This document shows, piece by piece, positions 12,747 through 19,840 of a DNA stretch of 20,992 nt. A program made the position numbers and the translations under genes. Location: IMG/VR virus record IMGVR_UViG_3300043667_000005, positions 1-20,992 of that record; one strand, 5' to 3'. Position 1 is the first letter of the stretch, and the number at the start of each line of letters is the position of its first letter. The stretch is from a virus. The notes under the pieces were generated by a model. That model was given only the letters and a program-made list of their open reading frames with translations. It did no database searches and was not told the origin of the DNA.

Positions 12747-14993
12747 TTACCCCTCCACGATCCGGCCCGGCTGGGACCGGTTCGGACCAGCCCAGCGAGT
12801 GATTTTCCCGGCATCCTCCAGTTGCACCAGGACCACCTTGAGAGCCTCCATCTTGATCTTGACCGGCGGTTGTGCGGCCAGTAGCCACGTGTGCAGCTCG
12901 TTGGCCGACGTGTACTCCCCACCCCTCTCCCGAAGCACCTGGAGGACCCGCTCGGCTCGGGGGTCGATCTCCTCGTCAAGATCCCCGTCCTCGGTATCCA
13001 CCGGGTTGGAGAGCACGATCGAAGTGAGGTGAGCCCCCTCCAGATCGGTGATCGAATCGTCCACCCGGAACTGGCCGAAGTAGTACCACGGCTCGGACTT
13101 ATCGGTCGAGAGCTGACACCGGGCCGCCACCTCCCCGGCCCGGTCCTTGACCACACTGACCGCCGAGCTGCCCTCGTGCTTGCGGCGTATCGGGGCCGTG
13201 GAAGCCACCAACCGGAACGAGCACCCGTCCACTTCGTCCAGCCACGCCGTGGACCCGAAAGAGTGGATCTCGTCCTGGCGGGACCGGTCCTTGACCGGAT
13301 GACCGAGGGAGAGCACTGCCGCCCCCCGCTTCTCAGCCGGGTTGACGAACATGGCCCGATAGAGCCCCACGGCCTCGGTGTCGTTGACCTTCCAGCCATG
13401 CCCCGAGCAGGCCGCATTGATCCCGTCCAGCACGACCAGATCCGGGTTGAGCCCGAGGTGGTCCAGGGTGTAGCCCAGCTCCCCGGCCTTCCAGGCCCGC
13501 TCGTTGTGCAGCCAGACGAACCGGGCCTTGACAGCATCCATGTCGGCCCCGAGCTGCCTCAGCCGGGCAATCGTGTTCACCGGGGTCTGCTCCTCGAAAT
13601 GGAGATAGACGCACGTCCCACCCTGGGCCAGGATCTCCAGGCAGTGCCACAGCGCGAACCACGACTTGCCCGCCGTGGTCAGACCGATGACCGTATGCCA
13701 CTTGGTGGGGTAGAGCATGAGCGCTCCGTCCACCCGGGTGGCCCCCACGCTGGGCTGGGGGTTGACTATCGAGCCATCGATGTACGGCCCCAGGTCCACC
13801 CACCGGTAGGGCTCGGCCCCGTCCAGCTCGGCGGCCGGATCGAACACCTCGGCCTCGGGCACTCCGGCCAGGGTGGGCTCCAGCCCGAGATCTCTCATTG
13901 CTGCGGCCACGTTGCCACCATGGTCACGAGCGGCGAGGTACTGGAGCTTGGTGTAGTTCCTCCGCTCGGCCAGCCACTCCGGCGGGTTGTCGGTCCAGAT
14001 ATGGAGAGGCCCGTGGCCGGTCTCGGTGTTGGTCTTGGTGCAGCCGGGCTCGTGGGCCGTGGCGGACTTCGGATCGTCGTGGTTGCCGGGGGCCGTCCAC
14101 ATCGGGCAGCCGCACCGGTCGGTCCGGGCCAGCTCGGTCCAGGTCTGGTGATTGGGGAGCCCTACCCTGGAGCCCTGCCCGAGCAGCTCGGCCCACGGGG
14201 TATTGGCCGCCCACTGATCCACCGGATCGTCCGGGTCTTTCTCGGGGGCCACGGGCCGGTCCGGCTCTCCCCGGTCCATCAGCTCGACCAGCCAGCCCGG
14301 GACGAATTCGATCTCCGGTGACTTGAACTGGTAGACCCCCTCGGGCCGTCGGCTCGGCGGGACCAGAGCGTAGTTCTCGCCCCACATCATCACCCAGCCG
14401 CTGGGGGCTTTGTACTTGCCCACCCCCAGGGGTAGCTCGACCCCCTCGGGCACCTCGAACCAAAAGTGACCCCCGTCCTTGTGGACCCACTCCCCCTCGG
14501 CGTTCTTGGCCCCGGGGCTCTGGACCGTGAGCTGAGGCTCCTCGGAGATCGGCCAGATCTGATTGGTGGCCACGCTCCAGTCAGTGAGAAACCCCTCCAG
14601 CTCGGTCGGGGAATCGACATCGATGCACACCATCCGGGACTGGCGGGGCTCAATGGCGATATTCAGCGGCTCGGTGTACTGGGCCTGGACGCGCGTGTAA
14701 ACGGTCTTGGCCTTGTCGGGATCGGTGAGTGCGTGCTTGAGCCCGCAATCATGATCAATCTTGTCCCATCGGGGATTGCCTGCCGCCTTGGCCGCCTCTC
14801 GGGCCTCCCGATCGGCCTTGGCCTTGGTCCTCGGGGTGGTCAGGGTGCAGACCGGTTGCTTGGTGCCCGGCTTGCACAGCACCACGGCGAAACCGTCCCG
14901 GACGGCCTTGGCCACCACGGCGGCCAGCTCGGTCTTATCTCCCTGGGCCACCCGCCCGAAGCTGGAGACGAATCGGTCATTGTCGGAGATCAT
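12747..14993 (-). CDS. Primase-polymerase / RecA-like helicase fusion
   Basis: 748 aa. The N-terminal domain matches bifunctional primase/polymerase (Prim-Pol): catalytic D-x-D in VCIDVDSP (Asp125, Asp127) and the downstream DGGHFWFEVP block. A middle region has a Cys/His cluster (CGCPMW...CT) that may hold zinc. The C-terminal domain is a RecA-like ATPase with Walker A GLTTAGKS (about 437-444) and Walker B PDLVVLDGIN (Asp523), followed by SLGHPVKDRSRQDEIHSFGS, resembling RepA/DnaB-type hexameric helicases. It makes primers and unwinds DNA at the fork. The ATG at 14993 overlaps the polymerase stop by four bases. The last 50 residues suggest a small winged helix (AERVLQVLRERGGEYTSANE). Confidence 0.88.
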   Translation of the reverse strand: MISDNDRFVSSFGRVAQGDKTELAAVVAKAVRDGFAVVLCKPGTKQPVCTLTTPRTKAKADREAREAAKAAGNPRWDKIDHDCGLKHALTDPDKAKTVYTRVQAQYTEPLNIAIEPRQSRMVCIDVDSPTELEGFLTDWSVATNQIWPISEEPQLTVQSPGAKNAEGEWVHKDGGHFWFEVPEGVELPLGVGKYKAPSGWVMMWGENYALVPPSRRPEGVYQFKSPEIEFVPGWLVELMDRGEPDRPVAPEKDPDDPVDQWAANTPWAELLGQGSRVGLPNHQTWTELARTDRCGCPMWTAPGNHDDPKSATAHEPGCTKTNTETGHGPLHIWTDNPPEWLAERRNYTKLQYLAARDHGGNVAAAMRDLGLEPTLAGVPEAEVFDPAAELDGAEPYRWVDLGPYIDGSIVNPQPSVGATRVDGALMLYPTKWHTVIGLTTAGKSWFALWHCLEILAQGGTCVYLHFEEQTPVNTIARLRQLGADMDAVKARFVWLHNERAWKAGELGYTLDHLGLNPDLVVLDGINAACSGHGWKVNDTEAVGLYRAMFVNPAEKRGAAVLSLGHPVKDRSRQDEIHSFGSTAWLDEVDGCSFRLVASTAPIRRKHEGSSAVSVVKDRAGEVAARCQLSTDKSEPWYYFGQFRVDDSITDLEGAHLTSIVLSNPVDTEDGDLDEEIDPRAERVLQVLRERGGEYTSANELHTWLLAAQPPVKIKMEALKVVLVQLEDAGKITRWAGPNRSQPGRIVEG
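14696..14703 (+). repeat. TGTAAACG motif in primase gene
   Basis: Plus-strand copy antisense to Val-Tyr-Thr codons (GTT TAC ACG) of the primase gene. Confidence 0.5.
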
Positions 14994-16753
14994 GCGTCGG
15001 CCCAACGATCACCGAGGTTTTTGAGGTCGGTACGTAGCACGGGGGTCCTCTGGGCTATCTCGATCAAGCGGTTAGGTGGTTGCTCCATGATCTTACGCAC
15101 ATCGTGAGCAGCATCCTCAGAACACACCAGCTCATCATGAAGAGCCAGATAGATAGCGTCCCCGAGCCCCTGGGCCTCCACTTCCACCAGGGCCTCAGCG
15201 AGCAGGTCGTACGCCGAGCCCTGATTCAGGTAGTTAATCCCCTTGTGGGTATGGATGCCCCACTTGGCATCGGCGGGGATCGGCAAGATCCGACCGCTCA
15301 GGGTGAACACCATCTTGTGACGCTCGGCTATCCCCCGCATGTTGCGAACCAGATTCTTGATCTTGGGGATCGGGCCGAAAACCACCTCCCGGAGCCGCTT
15401 GGCCTCTTCCTTGCTCACCCCCAGGTCCAGGGCCAGGGCCGTGATCCCCTCCCCGTAGAGCTGGGCCAACAGCACGACCTTGGCCACGGTCCGGCTGACC
15501 GAGGCCGCCTCAGCGATCGGGAGATACATGTCGGCCTTGACCGTGGGGTCCTCATAAGCGTGGATCACGTCCAGGTCCCGGGCCATGTTGGCTAGGAGCA
15601 CCGGCTCGATCTGGCTCCAGTCGATCGAAGTCATCCGGTCCCCCTCGTCGGCCAGGATGATCCCTCGGGCATCGCCGGGGAACTGGTGTAGTGGCGGGTC
15701 TCCCATGGACATCCGGCCCGTGGTGGCGGCCAGCATGTTGACCGAGGGGAAGACCCGGCCCCCCAGCTCCAGCTCCAGGCACTTGTTGAGGTAGTCGTTC
15801 TGGACGTGCTCGGTCTGCTTGATCGAGATGTACGCCTGAGCCACCGGATGGTGTAAACGGGCTAGGTTCTCGGCGGTCGTGCTCCAGGCCCCGGTCTTCT
15901 CGGTCGTGGGGTAGTCCTCGGGGATGGCCCCGATCCCCTCCAGGAATCCGGTGAGCTGGGTTGCCTTGTTGGGCTCGACCCCCACCGACTTCAAAACCTC
16001 CCGGGCGTGTATCTGCTCGGCCAGATGGGTCTCTTGGTATACGTCGGCCCAGTCCGGATCGATCCTCAGACCCTTGACCGATCGGGGCAGGAAGATCCCC
16101 CGGTTGAGTACCTGCTCCCGCTCGACCAACCGGCGGGCCTCGGCCCCGCTCACCCCGTAGAGGTTGCCCACCCAGGGATGGCCCGAGGTGATCCGGTTGT
16201 GTGCCGCCTCCCGGACCAGGGGGAGCAGCCGGGCCGTGGTGATCGCGTCCCGGGCCGCCCCGTAGATGTAAACGGGCCGGTCCACGTCGAAGCGTTCCCA
16301 CCCCTCGGAGATCTTCATTCCCAGCTCACGAAAGAGCTTGTTCATGGTGGCCCCGGTGTTGGTCCAGCCCAGGTAGCGAGCGGCACACGCTTCCACCGTT
16401 TTCTTGCGGATCACGCTGGGCTCGGCCATCCGGGCATAGATGATCGTGTCCGTCACCTTCCTGCACCACTCGGGCCGCCAGTGGCCGGCCGCTGCCAGGT
16501 TGGGCACGTCATAGGGGGAGTTGTGGAAGATCAACTCATCCACCTCGGAGAATCCCCACTCGATCACCTCAGCCTGGGCCGGGTCCCGGATGTCCAGGAT
16601 CACGGCGTGCTCGGGAGTGGCAAACGTTACGATTTTGATATCTCGTGCTCGCAGTCCGAGACCGTAGGTCTCGATGTCAGCGGCGAGCCAGCTATTTCTC
16701 CTGACAAGGGATTGGAGCATTTCCGGGGCTCCGGACCCGATGGTGTAGCTCAT
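14990..16753 (-). CDS. polA: Family A DNA polymerase with 3'-5' exonuclease
   Basis: 587 aa from ATG 16753; no 5'-3' exonuclease domain. Exonuclease motifs: DIETYG (Asp26, Glu28), FHNSPYD (Asn78, Asp82) and IYGAARDAITTARL (Asp169). Polymerase motifs: TTGRMSMGDPPLHQFP; motif A SIDWSQIEPVLL (Asp378); motif B Arg421-x3-Lys425-x7-Tyr433-Gly; motif C LALHDELV (His539-Asp540-Glu541). Motif B has Leu429 where E. coli Pol I has Phe762. The frame stays open to GTG 16924, with another ATG at 16813, and none has a convincing ribosome site; 16753 is chosen because homology-like sequence begins soon after. It is the replicative polymerase, translated in one unit with primase/helicase. Confidence 0.9.
   Translation of the reverse strand: MSYTIGSGAPEMLQSLVRRNSWLAADIETYGLGLRARDIKIVTFATPEHAVILDIRDPAQAEVIEWGFSEVDELIFHNSPYDVPNLAAAGHWRPEWCRKVTDTIIYARMAEPSVIRKKTVEACAARYLGWTNTGATMNKLFRELGMKISEGWERFDVDRPVYIYGAARDAITTARLLPLVREAAHNRITSGHPWVGNLYGVSGAEARRLVEREQVLNRGIFLPRSVKGLRIDPDWADVYQETHLAEQIHAREVLKSVGVEPNKATQLTGFLEGIGAIPEDYPTTEKTGAWSTTAENLARLHHPVAQAYISIKQTEHVQNDYLNKCLELELGGRVFPSVNMLAATTGRMSMGDPPLHQFPGDARGIILADEGDRMTSIDWSQIEPVLLANMARDLDVIHAYEDPTVKADMYLPIAEAASVSRTVAKVVLLAQLYGEGITALALDLGVSKEEAKRLREVVFGPIPKIKNLVRNMRGIAERHKMVFTLSGRILPIPADAKWGIHTHKGINYLNQGSAYDLLAEALVEVEAQGLGDAIYLALHDELVCSEDAAHDVRKIMEQPPNRLIEIAQRTPVLRTDLKNLGDRWADA
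15852..15859 (+). repeat. TGTAAACG motif in polymerase gene (1)
   Basis: Plus-strand copy antisense to Arg-Leu-His (CGT TTA CAC); it forces a TTA leucine codon, rare in high-GC genes. Confidence 0.5.
16267..16274 (+). repeat. TGTAAACG motif in polymerase gene (2)
   Basis: Plus-strand copy antisense to Val-Tyr-Ile (GTT TAC ATC), just before the third exonuclease motif. Confidence 0.5.
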
Positions 16754-16962
16754 CCCGAGCGAGCGGCTGAGCGTGTGAGTACCTGGGTTGTGTGGCGTGA
16801 CCGGTGCTAACATCGGTGCATCTAGTCCGTTCTGGGACAAAAATCCCTGCGGGTAGGTGGTAGCTTCCGGCTGGTAACCGGTAGCGGCGCTCCAGCGAGG
16901 CCCCCGTTTCGGCGGGGGTCTCACTGTTTCATAGCCCCCACCCTATCATCTTGTGGACAGAG
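16754..16962. other. Divergent intergenic region / polymerase leader
   Basis: It separates the leftward polymerase from the rightward helicase operon. A hairpin lies at 16897-16922. On the minus strand TTGTCA (about 16965-16970), 18 bases and TAGGGT form a possible leftward promoter that would overlap the rightward -35; this is weak. If the polymerase starts at 16924 or 16813, part of this stretch is coding. Confidence 0.4.
16897..16922. other. Hairpin in divergent region
   Basis: GAGGCCCCCG (16897-16906) pairs with CGGGGGTCTC (16913-16922), a 10-base stem with one G-T pair and a TTTCGG loop. It is terminator-like but has no clean T tract on either side, only GTTTC to the right. It may insulate the two operons or fold in the polymerase leader. 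Confidence 0.6.
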
Positions 16963-16998
16963 TTGACAAGTCACGGGGCCGGGAGTAGTCTGTACTCA
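16963..16998 (+). promoter_or_regulatory. Rightward promoter P6
   Basis: TTGACA (16963-16968), 17-base spacer, TAGTCT (16986-16991), then GTACTCA with the start near 16998. The 22 bases from 16992 to 17013 are identical to the leader start of leftward promoter P1. It drives the helicase/exonuclease operon. Confidence 0.82.
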
Positions 16999-17034
16999 GA
17001 GCGCAAGACCACCACTCGAACGGAGAAAATGATC

Positions 17035-17325
17035 ATGGCCAATCTGCACATCCGGAAGCAGGGCAAGGCGTTCCACGCTCGCCAGATCGCCCGGCTCATC
17101 GCCGTTGCCTGGACCGAGATCGGCTGGCTCGACAGGGCCGAGCAGGATGAGGCCATGAGCGGCGAAGGACTGCCCGCTCTCATGGTGACCACCCCGGACG
17201 GTCGGGAGTTCCTGATCACCGTGGAGGAGAATCCCCACAGCCCGGCCAACGCCATCCCGGACCGGATCACCCGGGTCGAGGATCTGACGGAGTGGGCCGC
17301 TCGGATGGTGCGGAGCCGGCCATGA
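17035..17325 (+). CDS. Hypothetical protein (96 aa)
   Basis: Not recognised. The sequence begins MANLHIRKQGKAFHARQIAR, with a helix (LIAVAWTEIGWLDRAEQDEA), a strand pair (LPALMVTTPDGREFLITVEE) and a C-terminal helix (VEDLTEWAARMVRSR). It looks like a compact alpha/beta fold. The start at 17035 has GGAG nine bases upstream and the TGATCATG context; an ATG two codons earlier is too close to GGAG. First gene after P6, coupled to the next by an ATGA overlap. Confidence 0.75.
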   Translation: MANLHIRKQGKAFHARQIARLIAVAWTEIGWLDRAEQDEAMSGEGLPALMVTTPDGREFLITVEENPHSPANAIPDRITRVEDLTEWAARMVRSRP

Positions 17326-17558
17326 TCCCCCAGGGTTATCGGCTTTACATCACGAACGGGGAAATTATTGGCCTGATCCTGGGCTGGGTCACTCAGGAGC
17401 GTGACGGATTGACCATCTTCCGGCCCGTATGTCACACGCTGGGAGAAGGTCCAGCCCGAGGAGGGGAGCCTTGGGTCCCCGAAGCAGACGAATTATTCAT
17501 GGTTACCGATCGCCTTAAGGATGCTCGGGGATGGATCGGAGTAAACCTCCATGCTTGA
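17322..17558 (+). CDS. Hypothetical protein (78 aa)
   Basis: Not recognised. It begins MIPQGYRLYITNGEIIGLIL and is strand-rich, with VTQERDGLTIFRPVCHTLGE in the middle and an acidic stretch before LFMVTDRLKDARGWIGVNLH. The fold is probably a small beta protein. The ATG at 17322 overlaps the upstream stop by four bases, and its own stop lies inside the helicase start (8-base overlap), so it is translated together with the helicase. It contains a TTA leucine codon (17491-17500 region). Confidence 0.7.
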   Translation: MIPQGYRLYITNGEIIGLILGWVTQERDGLTIFRPVCHTLGEGPARGGEPWVPEADELFMVTDRLKDARGWIGVNLHA

Positions 17559-19155
17559 GTCCAGGGAGTACCAGGACGAGGCCCTGGACGCCATCGAGGC
17601 CGACTGGGCCGCCGGGATCACCCGGACCGCGTGCGTCCTCCCCACGGGGATGGGCAAGACCATCGTGTTTGCTCGGGCCACCAAGAAGCGAGCCCCGCTG
17701 GGCAAGGTGCTGATCCTGGTCCACCGGGATGAGCTGGCCCGCTCGGCTCACCAAAAGCTCCACTCGGTGGCCCCCGAGCTGGAGATCGGCACCGTCAAGG
17801 CCGAGCAAAACGATGTAAACGCTCCGGTCATCATCGGCTCAGTCCAGACCCTGCGGAATCTCAAGCGGCTGGCCCAGATCGAGAACGTAAAAACGATCAT
17901 CATCGATGAGGCCCACCACGCGATAGCCGAGAGCTACCTCAGGATTCTCGATTTCTTCGGAGCCCTGGACGATGATCCCACGGTGATGGTTGCCGGATTC
18001 TCGGCCACCCTGGCCCGTGATGACCACCGGGGCCTGGGCCGGGTCTGGCAGAACGTGTGCTATCGAAAGGCCATCGTTTGGGGGATCGCCAAGGGCTACC
18101 TCTGCGACGTGAAAGCGCTCTCGATCACCCTGGACGATCTCAACCTGGGGGAGGTGCCCAGCTCACGCGGGGACTACCAGGAGGACGCTCTGGGCCGGGC
18201 TCTGCTCGGGGCCGGGGCAGGCCCCCGGATCGCTGAGGCCTGGCTCACTCACGCCGGAGAGCGTCAGGGATTCCTCTTCACCCCGAACGTGGCCACGGCT
18301 CACCAGTTCGCTGATGACCTGGACGCGGCCGGGATCAAGTCCCACGTGATCACGGGGGCCACCCCGATCGAGCTACGCCAAGAGGCTTACCGGAGATTCC
18401 AGGCCGAGGAGTGCCAGGCCCTGGTCAATTGCATGGTGCTGACCGAGGGTTTCGACATGCCCCAAGCCTCGGTGGCCGTGATCGCCCGGGCCACCAAGAG
18501 CCGCAATTTGTACGTACAAATGGCCGGCCGGGTGCTGAGGCCGTGGCCGGGCAAGGATGACGCTCTGCTCCTGGACGTGGTGGGAGCAACCGCCGAGCAC
18601 AAGCTGGCCAGCATCGTGGATCTGGCCGAGGACATCCTCAAGGAAGTCAAGCCCAACGAGACCATCACGGACGCCATCGATCGGGAGGATCGTGAGGGGA
18701 GCGAGATCGTGGAGGATCTTGGGGGCACGCTCCGGGCTCGGGACGTGGATCTGTTCCATGCCAGCTCGAAAGCCTGGCTCCGGACCCACAAGGGTGTCTG
18801 GTTCATCCCGGTCCGGGGTGGCACGTGGTTTCTCTGGCCGGACCCGAACAACGCCGGAGCGTTCCGGGTGATGTACCACGATCAGGGGACCAGAGGTTTC
18901 CGGGTGGCCGAGGACAACATGGATCTGAGCTACGCCATGGCCTGGGCCGAGGAGCTGGCCACCGAGCAGGACGCATCGATCAGCAACCGGGCCGCGTTCT
19001 GGCGAAACAAGAAAGCCAAGCCCACCGAGGCCCAGTTAGAAATGGCCCGTCGGTATCGGATTCCGGTCACGGAAGACATGACCAAGGCTCAGCTCTCCGA
19101 CCTGATCTCGATCGCTGCCGCTTCCCGGCTCCTGGACCCCAAGGTGGGGCGATGA
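17551..19155 (+). CDS. SF2 DEAH-type DNA helicase
   Basis: 534 aa. Superfamily 2 motifs in order: Q-like region REYQDEALDAIE; Walker A PTGMGKT (31-37); motif Ia VHRDELA; motif II DEAH (119-122); motif III SAT (151-153); motif V LTEGFDMP (297-304); motif VI QMAGRVLRPWPGK (Gln323-Arg330). This is the pattern of the XPB/RecG-like and type III restriction helicase-like branch. The C-terminal 140 residues are extra: a beta-rich part (GVWFIPVRGGTWFLWPDPNN, RVMYHDQGTRGFRVAED), then a helical tail. The start at 17551 has GGAG upstream. It likely remodels forks or recombination intermediates with the downstream Cas4-like nuclease. It includes TGTAAACG at 17814, read Val-Asn-Ala. Confidence 0.92.
   Translation: MLESREYQDEALDAIEADWAAGITRTACVLPTGMGKTIVFARATKKRAPLGKVLILVHRDELARSAHQKLHSVAPELEIGTVKAEQNDVNAPVIIGSVQTLRNLKRLAQIENVKTIIIDEAHHAIAESYLRILDFFGALDDDPTVMVAGFSATLARDDHRGLGRVWQNVCYRKAIVWGIAKGYLCDVKALSITLDDLNLGEVPSSRGDYQEDALGRALLGAGAGPRIAEAWLTHAGERQGFLFTPNVATAHQFADDLDAAGIKSHVITGATPIELRQEAYRRFQAEECQALVNCMVLTEGFDMPQASVAVIARATKSRNLYVQMAGRVLRPWPGKDDALLLDVVGATAEHKLASIVDLAEDILKEVKPNETITDAIDREDREGSEIVEDLGGTLRARDVDLFHASSKAWLRTHKGVWFIPVRGGTWFLWPDPNNAGAFRVMYHDQGTRGFRVAEDNMDLSYAMAWAEELATEQDASISNRAAFWRNKKAKPTEAQLEMARRYRIPVTEDMTKAQLSDLISIAAASRLLDPKVGR
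17814..17821 (+). repeat. TGTAAACG motif in helicase gene
   Basis: Sense-strand copy read as Asp-Val-Asn-Ala (GAT GTA AAC GCT), a different frame from the Cys-Lys-Arg copies. Confidence 0.5.
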
Positions 19156-19301
19156 GTAGCGACCTGGAGAAGGTCTGGTGCGTGGATTGCGTGATGAGCC
19201 CGCTTCCGATTCGGCACCGGGTGGCCAAGTATCCCGGCCCCCGGTGCTACACCCACTGGAAGGTCCTTAAGGGAGACGATCGAGGGAGGAAAGGGAGGTG
19301 A
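19152..19301 (+). CDS. Free-standing zinc finger (49 aa)
   Basis: A 49-codon frame starting by ATGA overlap with the helicase stop. It holds Cys10-x2-Cys13 (VWCVDCVM) and, 19 residues on, PGPRC-x2-H (Cys32, His35), followed by a basic tail (KVLKGDDRGRKGR). The endonuclease VII protein at 12119-12622 has the same C-x2-C, 19-residue spacing and PGPRC-x2-H in its N-terminal finger. The finger is thus a module shared between two proteins of the same phage. It ends by a GTGA overlap with the next gene. DNA or protein binding is inferred. Confidence 0.75.
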   Translation: MSSDLEKVWCVDCVMSPLPIRHRVAKYPGPRCYTHWKVLKGDDRGRKGR

Positions 19302-19597
19302 CCCGCTGCGGTTGGTGCATTTCGGGTGACTGCGAGAACTGCATCATCGTGATCAAGATGGGCACCAAAGCCGAGCGGGGCCACCCGATCAAGAAAGGTC
19401 ATCCGTACTTCTGGCTCTGCAAGTGCCAGGAGTGCATCAAGCCCACCAAGTGCGTGGACTGTCAGAGGCTCTCGGTAGACATAGACGAGAGCTGGAGATG
19501 CCGGAACCGGGAAGCGTGTGCAGCGTGCATAGAGGAGTACGGAGTGTTTAAACGACCTAAGCCACCACAACTGAAGGAGTCCGATGATGCCGCCTGA
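19298..19597 (+). CDS. Cys-rich zinc-binding protein (99 aa)
   Basis: Not assigned to a family. It has twelve Cys arranged as C-x2-C...C-x2-C at the N-terminus (RCGWCISGDCENC) and CKCQEC, KCVDC, C, and CAAC later, enough for two to three zinc sites. The GTG start at 19298 is preceded by GGAGG and overlaps the previous stop (GTGA). The frame contains TTTAAACG (19547-19554), a one-mismatch copy of the dispersed 8-mer, read Val-Phe-Lys-Arg. Position between helicase and nuclease suggests a nucleic-acid-binding role; this is inference. Confidence 0.75.
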   Translation: MTRCGWCISGDCENCIIVIKMGTKAERGHPIKKGHPYFWLCKCQECIKPTKCVDCQRLSVDIDESWRCRNREACAACIEEYGVFKRPKPPQLKESDDAA

Positions 19598-19838
19598 GCT
19601 ACCAGCAGAAGATGATCAACCCGAGATCAAGATAAACCTGGAGGGAGTGGACCAAGTGGACTGGCCGGTCCTCTGGACCGCGTTCGTCCACCCTGCCGCC
19701 CCGAGCTGGGAGCAGCTCGATCCGGCCAGCCGGGGAGCGTTCAAGTTCAATTGGTATCTCCAGATCATGCCCGGTCTTCACGGGTTAGTGACCGCCGTAG
19801 AGGCCTATGACCGCCGGCTGAAAGCACAGAGGAATTGA
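19587..19838 (+). CDS. Hypothetical protein (83 aa)
   Basis: Not recognised. It begins with an acidic Pro-rich stretch, then EIKINLEGVDQVDWPVLWTA, then helical FKFNWYLQIMPGLHGLVTAV. Two ATGs are adjacent (19584, 19587); the second gives seven-base spacing to AAGGAG and is preferred. It overlaps the end of the Cys-rich gene by 11 bases and stops three bases before the nuclease ATG. It has a TTA leucine codon (HGLV). Confidence 0.68.
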   Translation: MPPELPAEDDQPEIKINLEGVDQVDWPVLWTAFVHPAAPSWEQLDPASRGAFKFNWYLQIMPGLHGLVTAVEAYDRRLKAQRN

Positions 19839-19840
19839 TC

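Noticed and set aside
12625-12888. 87-aa minus-strand frame through the repeat region ending just before the endonuclease ATG
   Set aside because: It overlaps the primase end, its C-terminal part is translation of the 10-bp repeats, and no ribosome site was seen at its start.
12891-14321. 476-aa open frame on the + strand
   Set aside because: It is antisense to the primase/helicase gene, which has clear catalytic motifs.
16754-16924. N-terminal extension of the polymerase from GTG 16924
   Set aside because: The extra 57 residues are low-complexity and partly encoded by the hairpin arms (PPPKRG); no ribosome site. Kept only as an alternative start.
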